Assembly: GCA_040766665.1 (NCBI GenBank)
Contig: JAXGQD010000003.1
Span: 124,001-188,000, forward strand
From: JAXGQD01 sp040766665
GTDB taxonomy: Bacteria > Bacillota > Clostridia > Saccharofermentanales > Fastidiosipilaceae
Length of the DNA: 64,000 bases
Direction of reading: 5' to 3'
The notes beneath the pieces were generated by a model. The model searched no databases, was not told the DNA's origin, and saw only the letters and a program-made list of their open reading frames with translations. Below, piece after piece: positions 38,586 to 45,545 of the stretch. Each line of letters begins with the position of its first letter. Positions within the stretch are counted from its first letter, which is position 1. Made by a program: the position numbers and the translations under genes.

Positions 38586-40013
38586 ATGACACATTATGAC
38601 GCCGCATTCATCGGTTTTGGTAAAGGTGCCAAAACCTTGGCCGTGCAATTGGCCAAACAAGGCCAAAAGGTCGCGCTGGTCGAAGCATCAAATCAGATGT
38701 ACGGAGGCACCTGCATCAACATCGCCTGCATTCCCAGTAAAGTCTGGGTGCACGAGGCGGAATTCGCAGCGGCTTATCGCGCCAGATTTCCGCAAACCTC
38801 GCACGAGGAGATGGCTGAGCTTTTTCAAAAGGCGGTTGAGGAAAAAAGGCGGCTGATTGGGGCTTTGCGGCAAAAGAATTACGAGAAATTGGCTCAGGAA
38901 GAAAATATCACGATAATCGACGGTTTTGCCCGCTTCAGCGATGCGCACGGCTTGGAGATTTTTCACACAGAGAGTGTCAAGAACCGCGCCGCTGTAAGTC
39001 GCAGCGAGCAGCTGAAAGAGCGGCTGACGGCTGACAAAATTTTTATTAATACCGGTGCGGTGAGCATCAAGCCGGATATTGAGGGAATGCAGGAAAGTGC
39101 CTACGTCTACCTGAGCGACGAGCTATTGGATTTGGCGAAGCTGCCCCGACACTTGTTGATTATTGGTGGCGGCTATATTGCCCAGGAATTTGCCTCACTC
39201 TATGCCTCTTTCGGTGTGCAGGTCAGTGTCGTCATGCGCGGCGCAGACTTTTTGCCGCGGGAAGACAAGGAGATGGCGGAAGAGATTCGCAAGGCACTGG
39301 AAGCCAAGGGCATTCGTTTTTATTTCCGCACAGAGGTTCAGAAAATCAAGGATAGGGAAAAGGATTGTGAGTTGGAGCTCAAGGACGGTTCTTTCCTACA
39401 TGCGGACGCAGTGCTTTGTGCCGTGGGGCGCAAGGCGAATACAGCAGACTTAAATCTGGAGGCAGCCGGTGTAGCCCAAGACGAACGCGGGGCGGTTAAG
39501 GTGAACGAATTTTTACAAAGTTCACAAGCGCATATCTATGCCATGGGCGACGTGCGCGGCGCTCTGCAGTTTACCTATATCTCACTGGACGATTCGCGGA
39601 TTGTGGCAGCGCACTTGGCCGGAAAAACCAGTCGCAGTGCGGAGAACCGTGGCGCGATTCCTTATGCGGTTTTTATTGAGCCGACTTTTGCCCGTGTGGG
39701 GCTGACAGAAGCAGAAGCGCTGGCAGAAGGTAAAACCATCAAGCTGGCCCGCCTCAAAGCAGCAGCCGTTCCCAAGGCCAATATTCTCCAAAAAACAGCG
39801 GGTCTGCTCAAAGTCATCATTGACGCGGAGACGGATCTTATTCTGGGTGCGCATCTCTTTGCGGCTGAAGCGCATGAAACGATCAACCTCTTTAAGTTGG
39901 CTATCGACAAAGAGATTCCATACCAAGACTTGGGAAACGCGATTTACACACACCCGACCATGACTGAAGCACTGAACGAACTTTTGGCGGAGAGCAATGT
40001 CCGTCAGGAATAA
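38586..40013 (+). CDS. FAD-dependent disulfide oxidoreductase, RclA-like
   Basis: 475 residues of the class I pyridine-nucleotide disulfide reductase family. FAD site DAAFIGFGKGAKTLA at the N-terminus; redox pair in GGTCINIACIPSK (about residues 40-52); NAD(P) fold IIGGGYIAQEFASLYASFG near residue 195; second FAD motif YAMGDVRGALQFTYIS; C-terminal dimerisation domain ending NAIYTHPTMTEAL with the His-Glu catalytic pair region. The GFGKGAKTLA variant is typical of the RclA branch (copper/hypochlorous-acid defence) rather than dihydrolipoamide dehydrogenase, and no dehydrogenase-complex genes are nearby. RBS GAAAGAGGAG precedes the ATG. Confidence 0.85.
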   Translation: MTHYDAAFIGFGKGAKTLAVQLAKQGQKVALVEASNQMYGGTCINIACIPSKVWVHEAEFAAAYRARFPQTSHEEMAELFQKAVEEKRRLIGALRQKNYEKLAQEENITIIDGFARFSDAHGLEIFHTESVKNRAAVSRSEQLKERLTADKIFINTGAVSIKPDIEGMQESAYVYLSDELLDLAKLPRHLLIIGGGYIAQEFASLYASFGVQVSVVMRGADFLPREDKEMAEEIRKALEAKGIRFYFRTEVQKIKDREKDCELELKDGSFLHADAVLCAVGRKANTADLNLEAAGVAQDERGAVKVNEFLQSSQAHIYAMGDVRGALQFTYISLDDSRIVAAHLAGKTSRSAENRGAIPYAVFIEPTFARVGLTEAEALAEGKTIKLARLKAAAVPKANILQKTAGLLKVIIDAETDLILGAHLFAAEAHETINLFKLAIDKEIPYQDLGNAIYTHPTMTEALNELLAESNVRQE

Positions 40014-40026
40014 GCCGGAGGAAAAG

Positions 40027-40542
40027 ATGAAGCAGCGTTTTCAAGCACAACCCATCGAAAGAGCCGGGCGCATGATTGTGCGTTTACCTGAGGAAGTCAG
40101 TACGGCTCTGCCTTCGCGCGGTATGGTGATGGTTGAATTGCGCTACCGTGAGCAATCTTTTACGGTGCCTCTGGAACCGGACGGGAAAGGCGGACATTGG
40201 TTCGAAGTAAGCGGGGAGCTGCTTAAAATCGGGTTAACTGCTGGCGCTTCTGAGCTGCTGGAGATCAGCCCACTGGAACAGTGGCCGGAACCGCAGTTAC
40301 CGGAAGATATCCACCATGGTTTGGCAGAGGCCGGTTTAAATGAACAGTGGTCGTCATTGACCAACAAAGCCAAATGGGAGTGGTTGCGTTGGATCCGTTC
40401 GACTCGCAATGCATTAACGCGCGCCAAACGCATCCGTGTCGCTTGCTCGAAATTGGAAAAAGGGGACAGACGTCCCTGCTGTTTTAATGCCTCCTCTTGT
40501 ACGGTGGCTGATTTGGCCAAAAGCGGCGTATTGATTGATTAG
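40027..40542 (+). CDS. YdeI/OmpD-associated family protein with DUF1905-like domain
   Basis: 171 residues from ATG 40027, chosen because CCGGAGGAAAAG lies directly before it; an earlier in-frame ATG at 39997 lacks a site and would overlap the preceding gene. The N-terminal half (FQAQPIERAGRMIVRLPEEV...RGMVMVELRY) is DUF1905-like. The C-terminal helices (LPEDIHHGLAEAG...WSSLTNKAKWEWLRWIRSTRNALTRAKRI) match the YdeI/OmpD-associated domain linked to bacteriocin or peptide resistance in some bacteria. A late CCFNASSC cysteine group is unusual. It is translationally close to the oxidoreductase gene (about 13 bases apart). Confidence 0.75.
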   Translation: MKQRFQAQPIERAGRMIVRLPEEVSTALPSRGMVMVELRYREQSFTVPLEPDGKGGHWFEVSGELLKIGLTAGASELLEISPLEQWPEPQLPEDIHHGLAEAGLNEQWSSLTNKAKWEWLRWIRSTRNALTRAKRIRVACSKLEKGDRRPCCFNASSCTVADLAKSGVLID

Positions 40543-40588
40543 GTTTGGGCAAAAGCCAACAAAGCTTTTGCTTCAATGAGGATACTTT

Positions 40589-41567
40589 ATGAAAGTCATG
40601 AGCAATTTCAGCAGCAGTTTAGACGACCTGCAACGCTATCAGAATCAAGCTGATTTTTTGGCGCATTTTGCAGATTTTGACGGCGTGGAATTGCTCTATC
40701 TCGAAGAAGACAAACGGAATATTATTCCTAAGGAGAAGGTCATTGGCCTGCACATGCGGGCGATTCCCAATTGGCTGAGTTTTTGGCTGGGTGATGAGCA
40801 GGCTTTAAAGGAAGAGTTCGGCAGCCGTGAAGTCTGGGAGTCTTACTACGGCGGCAAGGACAAAGAAGCCTTACTTAAACCCATACGCGAAGATCTGCAA
40901 ATAGCCAAAGACTATGCAGTGGAGTATGTGGTCTTTCATGTCTCGGATGCGGCAGTCGGAGAAGCACCGAGCGGGGTCTATCGGCGTAGCGATGAGGAGG
41001 TAATTGAGGCCTGCTGTGAGCTACTGAATGAGGCTTTTGCCCATTGTGATAAGAATATCGCCCTCTTGCTAGAAAACCTCTGGCAGCCAGGTCTACGTTT
41101 TACGGAACCGGCACTGACTAAAAGACTTTTGGATGGCATCCAACACCCCAATAAGGGGCTGATGCTGGATACGGGACATCTCTTTCATACGAACACTGCG
41201 CTGCGTAGTGAGTCTGAGGGCCTGGCGTATATCCATGCTTTGCTGGATCAACATGGTGAGCTCTGCGCAGCGATTCGTGGAATCCACCTACAACAATCTT
41301 TGACCGGTGCCTATGCCGAAGCGCTCAAGCGTGATCCGCCGGATTGGGAGACAGATTTTTATGCGCGCTGCATGCAGATGTTTGAGTATGCTTTTGCCGT
41401 GGATCGGCATTTGCCCTTTACGGCAAAAAGGAATTGAAGCGCTCATTGAACGGATTAAACCCGAGTACCTGACCTTTGAATTTATCTCGCAAAACCGCGC
41501 AGAACAGCGCCGGATGCTTGATACACAGTGGGCGGCCCTGCCTAATTTACACAAACAAAGAAGATAA
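40589..41567 (+). CDS. TIM-barrel protein, sugar isomerase/endonuclease IV-like (frame broken once)
   Basis: About 325 residues after joining two frames. AP endonuclease 2/xylose isomerase-like TIM-barrel features: opening strand VMSNFSSSLDD, FDGVELLY, VIGLHMR, YVVFHVSDA, NIALLLENLWQPG (metal Glu), GLMLDTGHLF (metal Asp/His) and IRGIHLQQS. The first frame ends at 41437 after HLPFTAKRN; shortening the A-run at 41425-41429 by one gives TAKGIEALIERIKPEYLTFEF in continuous frame to 41567. Likely a divalent-metal sugar-phosphate isomerase or epimerase; substrate unknown. RBS GAGG upstream. Confidence 0.7.
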
Positions 41568-41735
41568 ACAAACATTTTTCTTAGCCCATTTCCGCTTTTT
41601 TATTAATATTTTATTAAATATAAGTAAGCGTATTGCTTTTTATTAAAAATCGTGTGATTCTGTAAAAGAACTATGATTTCTAGTTAATATGTAAATATAT
41701 ACAATCATGCTTTTGAAGTAATGGGGGTGGGCCGG

Positions 41736-44303
41736 ATGAAACGATTTTTTATGAGAAGCAGGGGCTTTTTACGCCTCTTTGTCTTGATTATGGCTTTGCT
41801 TTTGCCAATTATATTGACGACCCCGCATATTGAAGCAGCGATTCCGGCGAATCTGGAGACCGTGCCGCTGACTTGGCAAACACAGACGACCGTTTTTACT
41901 TATCCCGGGAATAATAATGTCCTGGGTGATCCGGCCCGTTCGCATGACTCCGGCGCATCGCCCGAAAACGGGGATCCCGGAAAATTCAGGATGGATGCTT
42001 GGTCAGAGGGCAATTATGTGCAGTGGCGCTTCGTCTATGCCGCAGGCACGGACATGTATAACGTGGATATTGTTTTGCCAATCACCGGCATCGACCCCGA
42101 CTTGATTTTTGGCAGCGCAGGCGATTTGACGACGCCGGCTCATGTCAGTTTGGTTAGCAGCGCCTTTCCAAATACCATGGATTTATCCGCTGAAAATTAC
42201 AGCTTCAGTCAGAGCGGAGACCAGATTGTGCTGCACTTTAATCATGTCGCAGCCGGTAGCTCTCTGGAATACTACTTTACGACGAATTATACGAATCCTC
42301 CGACGGACCCGAGTGTCAGGGCTGAAAGCACGATGGCTGCGAGCCTGACGGCAGATTTAGCAGTGCCTTCGAAAACCTCCGTTTCTTTACATAAGGTTTG
42401 GGAAGATATGGCGGAACAGGATACCGTGTTTGTCCTGAACAAAAGCGTTCCCGGACAGGCTGTGGCCGAAGTGGAAAGAATCACTTTGACTCCCGGCAAC
42501 TACGACTATCAATGGGACAATCTGGATAAGTATGCGGACTTTCCTAGCAATCTTGTACCCATCACTTACAGCGTGAAAGAAATCCTGCCCGGTGTGAATA
42601 AGCGCATCAGCTTTGACGAAAACACCAATACTTACACATTTGTTAACTGGTATGCCAAAAACGGTGACCGATCGATTCCCTGCCAACTACGCTGGGAAGC
42701 GGCCAGTATCATTCATCACGCAAGTGAAGACCACGCCAATATGAATTACGTTTACAAAATAAAACCCGGCTTATTCGGCAGCGGAGACGGGCGTTTTGAA
42801 GTCCAGCATTGGGCCGGAGCTACTGCTCTAAACTGGCGTGTTCCGGTGGCAACGGATTACGATATCCAAAACGGCAAGCTCTATCTGAACTTTACAGACT
42901 CAAAATGGGTGCCTGATCCGAATGCGAGCATGGAAAGCCTCCTTGCCGTCAACAACCAAGCCGCCTTCGTCCATGTGACGGTACATGATGGTTCGACCAG
43001 CCCTTATACCATTATGGATGCTTCTGACCTAACACTCACAAAAGAAAGTGACAGCCGTTGGGTCATCGATATTCCCTATATGCCGGCAAAATCCGCCCTG
43101 CTCTTCTACTTCACCGGTCCTATCAGCAGTGGCAGGCTGGACAGCAACGCAGAATACTATTTCTCCACTGAGTTTGTGGCTGATTACAATTGTGTACAAG
43201 TTGAAAAAATCTGGAACGGCGGCGCAGCACCACGTCCCGATGTACAGTTCCAGCTTTACCAGGGAACGGAAGCTTATGGCGATGCCGTGACCTTGACGGA
43301 TGGCGAAAGCAGTTATCTCTGGTCCAAGTTGCCGATTAAGGATGCTGACGGCAATGTTTACGACTACTCAGTCAAAGAAGTGACAACAGATGTAGAGAAT
43401 TATCAATTATCTGGGAGTCCCGTCGTCAGTGTGATTGATTTACCGGAAAGCGGTCAAGTGAAGCGTTACCAATTCACCAACCAATATCTTCCTCCCCCCA
43501 CCACGACCACGACTACGACCATGACCACGACTACGACCATGACCACGTCCACATCCACTACAAACTCCACCACCACAGCCACCGCGCCAACGACATCTAC
43601 GCTGCCGCCGACTGCACCGACTGCAGCCCCCACTGCCACTACAACAGCAAGTGTTGCTCCGACATTGGTCCCAACGACAGCATCTACCACCACTACTATT
43701 CCTTCTGCTCAACCGACACCCACCCCTCAAGTCCCAGTTCCTCTGCCGGTAGAGTATTTCGTCACAGCAGAAAATCGTATTGAAGGTGCGGATGCACCAC
43801 AGGACGGTGTTTTCCATTTCGTATTCAAAGCAATCACCCCCGGGGCACCGATGCCCAATGGCTATGCTGATGCGGAAATGCCATTGCAGGTGACGGGTGC
43901 TAAATTGTTCGACATCGGGAAACTGCTCTTCACCAAACCCGGAACTTATGTCTATGAAATGCGGGAGTTGGATCAGGTACCTGCAGGTTTCAGCTATGAC
44001 CCAAGTCTCTATACACTGACCATTCATGTGACGGAAGTGAACGGCGTTTTGTCTCAGAAAGCCGTAATTACGAAAAATAACGGCATGGCTGAAGAGGCGG
44101 GCATTGTCTATGTGAATAAATACTCCAAGCCCGAAGGCTCAACTTCGGTCAGTACGGCAGCCGGAACAACAAACGCAGCACCGACGACGAAAAAGCCCTT
44201 GCCCAGAACGGGAGAATCGGCTTCTACGGTTTACTGGGCGGTATTCGCCTTGGTGGCAGCGGCTCTGCTCCTGCTCGTCTATAAACGATTAAGAACGAAA
44301 TAG
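41736..44303 (+). CDS. LPXTG-anchored surface protein with Cna-B and FctA pilin domains
   Basis: About 855 residues; ATG 41721 in frame would add five. Signal peptide at residues 1-38 (basic start, FVLIMALLLPIIL, then HIEAA). Two regions look like Cna-B folds: VSLHKVWEDM...YSVKEI (about 215-310) and VEKIWNGGAAPRPDVQFQLYQG...YSVKEV (about 485-585). Next comes a Thr/Pro/Ala stalk (about 585-668), an FctA/Spy0128-like domain (VEYFVTAENRIEG...VYVNKY, about 670-800) and the sortase signal LPRTG (about 822-826) with a membrane segment and RLRTK tail. Such domains self-crosslink by isopeptide bonds and form adhesins or pili. No sortase or other pilin gene is nearby. A leading A+T-rich spacer and a strong 3' terminator make it a single-gene unit. 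Confidence 0.85.
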   Translation: MKRFFMRSRGFLRLFVLIMALLLPIILTTPHIEAAIPANLETVPLTWQTQTTVFTYPGNNNVLGDPARSHDSGASPENGDPGKFRMDAWSEGNYVQWRFVYAAGTDMYNVDIVLPITGIDPDLIFGSAGDLTTPAHVSLVSSAFPNTMDLSAENYSFSQSGDQIVLHFNHVAAGSSLEYYFTTNYTNPPTDPSVRAESTMAASLTADLAVPSKTSVSLHKVWEDMAEQDTVFVLNKSVPGQAVAEVERITLTPGNYDYQWDNLDKYADFPSNLVPITYSVKEILPGVNKRISFDENTNTYTFVNWYAKNGDRSIPCQLRWEAASIIHHASEDHANMNYVYKIKPGLFGSGDGRFEVQHWAGATALNWRVPVATDYDIQNGKLYLNFTDSKWVPDPNASMESLLAVNNQAAFVHVTVHDGSTSPYTIMDASDLTLTKESDSRWVIDIPYMPAKSALLFYFTGPISSGRLDSNAEYYFSTEFVADYNCVQVEKIWNGGAAPRPDVQFQLYQGTEAYGDAVTLTDGESSYLWSKLPIKDADGNVYDYSVKEVTTDVENYQLSGSPVVSVIDLPESGQVKRYQFTNQYLPPPTTTTTTTMTTTTTMTTSTSTTNSTTTATAPTTSTLPPTAPTAAPTATTTASVAPTLVPTTASTTTTIPSAQPTPTPQVPVPLPVEYFVTAENRIEGADAPQDGVFHFVFKAITPGAPMPNGYADAEMPLQVTGAKLFDIGKLLFTKPGTYVYEMRELDQVPAGFSYDPSLYTLTIHVTEVNGVLSQKAVITKNNGMAEEAGIVYVNKYSKPEGSTSVSTAAGTTNAAPTTKKPLPRTGESASTVYWAVFALVAAALLLLVYKRLRTK

Positions 44304-44343
44304 ATCAGCGTCTTATTCCGGATAAAATAAGCAGAGGGAGAAG

Positions 44344-44373
44344 GGGATGCCCGAAATAAGGGCATCCCTTTTT
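44344..44373 (+). terminator. Rho-independent terminator of the surface-protein gene
   Basis: GGGATGCCC (44344-44352), 7-nt loop, GGGCATCCC (44360-44368), then TTTTT. Confidence 0.92.
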
Positions 44374-44396
44374 GATCATTGAAAAACGGCCATTAT

Positions 44397-44577
44397 TTAC
44401 GGGGATGTGGCTATGAACCCTTCTGGAAGGCTTTTGGACTCATAAAAAGGCTGTTTTCAGCCCACTTTTTCTAGGGATGTGGTGGCGGCCACCACATAGT
44501 CGTAAATATTGGCACAAAACCCCGTGTTTGACGTGTTTGAAGACCTTAAATTCTCTGAAATTCCCACATCCCCGTAA
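44397..44577 (+). repeat. 181-bp inverted-repeat element, copy C
   Basis: Perfect 14-bp terminal inverted repeats TTACGGGGATGTGG (44397-44410) and CCACATCCCCGTAA (44564-44577). An internal block AAAGGCTGTTTT-AGCCCACTTTTT and GGGATGTGGTGGCGGC (44474-44489) is shared with the second copy at 58181-58361, which is also exactly 181 bp and in the same orientation; segments between the shared blocks differ. No ORF inside; MITE-like or a structured RNA element. Confidence 0.8.
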
Positions 44578-44582
44578 TTTTT

Positions 44583-44692
44583 GGCACAGAATGCGCTATC
44601 TGACAAAATCGGCAGATAAACTGCATCTGATAAACCCGGCACAGAAAACTCTATCTGACAAACCCGTCACAGAAAACGACATCTGATAAATA
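44583..44692 (+). repeat. Four imperfect 27-28-bp tandem repeats
   Basis: Units start at 44583, 44611, 44638 and 44666, with a consensus close to GGCACAGAAAACTCTATCTG followed by ACAAACCC. The array directly abuts element copy C. There are no spacers, so it is not a CRISPR array. Confidence 0.7.
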
Positions 44693-44730
44693 GGATAAAA
44701 CTGACGACTGGCCGGTTTTTTATGAGATTT

Positions 44731-44761
44731 TTTACAAAAACCGCTCAGGCTAACGTATAAT
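44731..44761 (+). promoter_or_regulatory. Probable apt promoter
   Basis: -10 TATAAT (44756-44761) with TTTACA (44731-44736) 19 bases upstream, or TTACAA with 18. The apt ATG follows 26 bases after the -10. Confidence 0.5.
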
Positions 44762-44787
44762 GATGCTTGTTTGCGTGGAGGTGTGCC

Positions 44788-45321
44788 ATGATAGATTTAG
44801 AAAAAAGACTGCGGCATGTGCCCAATTTTCCGAAGGCCGGAATTGACTTTATCGATATCACAACGGTTTTGCAGGATGCGGAATCGTTTCAGGCCTTAAT
44901 CGAACAGATGGCGGATCTGGTCAAAGATCTTGATTTTGACGTCATTGTCGGTGCGGAGTCGCGCGGTTTTATCATGGGGGCGCCCCTGGCTTTTGCCATG
45001 AAGAAGGGCTTTGTGCCGATTCGTAAGCCGGGCAAACTACCTTACCACACCTACGAAGTGGATTATGCTTTGGAATATGGTCATGATACGCTGGCGATGC
45101 ATACGGATGCTGTCAAAGAGGGGCAAAAGGTGCTCATCGTCGACGATCTGCTCGCTACCGGTGGTACGGCTTCAGCCAACATTGAGTTGGTCGAAAAGGC
45201 CGGCGGCATCGCTGTGGGCTTACTTTTCTTTATTGAGCTGGTGGAATTGAACGGGCGCAAACGCATCCCGGAAAACTATCCGATTTATACGCTGGTCAAA
45301 ACCTCTGAGCATGAATTGTGA
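44788..45321 (+). CDS. apt: Adenine phosphoribosyltransferase
   Basis: 177 residues from ATG 44788 with GGAGGTG seven bases before; an upstream frame adds seven doubtful residues. Motifs: HVPNFPKAGIDFIDITT near the N-terminus, VGAESRGFIMGAPLA, FVPIRKPGKLPY flexible loop, and the PRPP-binding signature VLIVDDLLATGGT. It salvages adenine to AMP. It appears monocistronic. The 220-base spacer after it shows no clear feature. Confidence 0.95.
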   Translation: MIDLEKRLRHVPNFPKAGIDFIDITTVLQDAESFQALIEQMADLVKDLDFDVIVGAESRGFIMGAPLAFAMKKGFVPIRKPGKLPYHTYEVDYALEYGHDTLAMHTDAVKEGQKVLIVDDLLATGGTASANIELVEKAGGIAVGLLFFIELVELNGRKRIPENYPIYTLVKTSEHEL

Positions 45322-45545
45322 TCCTAATTTATTGTTATTCAGCGCTCTGCCTTTTATACTATTAATAGATAAAATCTTAATCAAAATACGCGGCCTAAGA
45401 TAAAGTACGAATCACTTACTTAGGCCACTTTACGACTTCATATTCTTTTTCCATTTTTCCATTCATCTTAGTTAAGACAGCTCGCATCAAGTGATTATGA
45501 CAGTAATTAAGAATCTACTCAGAGTCCATCAGCGGAGGTGTTAGG

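Noticed and set aside
43440..44027. Minus-strand Cys/Gly/Arg-rich ORF opposite the Thr-rich stalk
   Set aside because: It is the antisense reading of the repetitive Thr codons of the surface protein.
44583..44692. Possible CRISPR array (28-bp repeats)
   Set aside because: Units follow each other without spacers and no cas genes are present.
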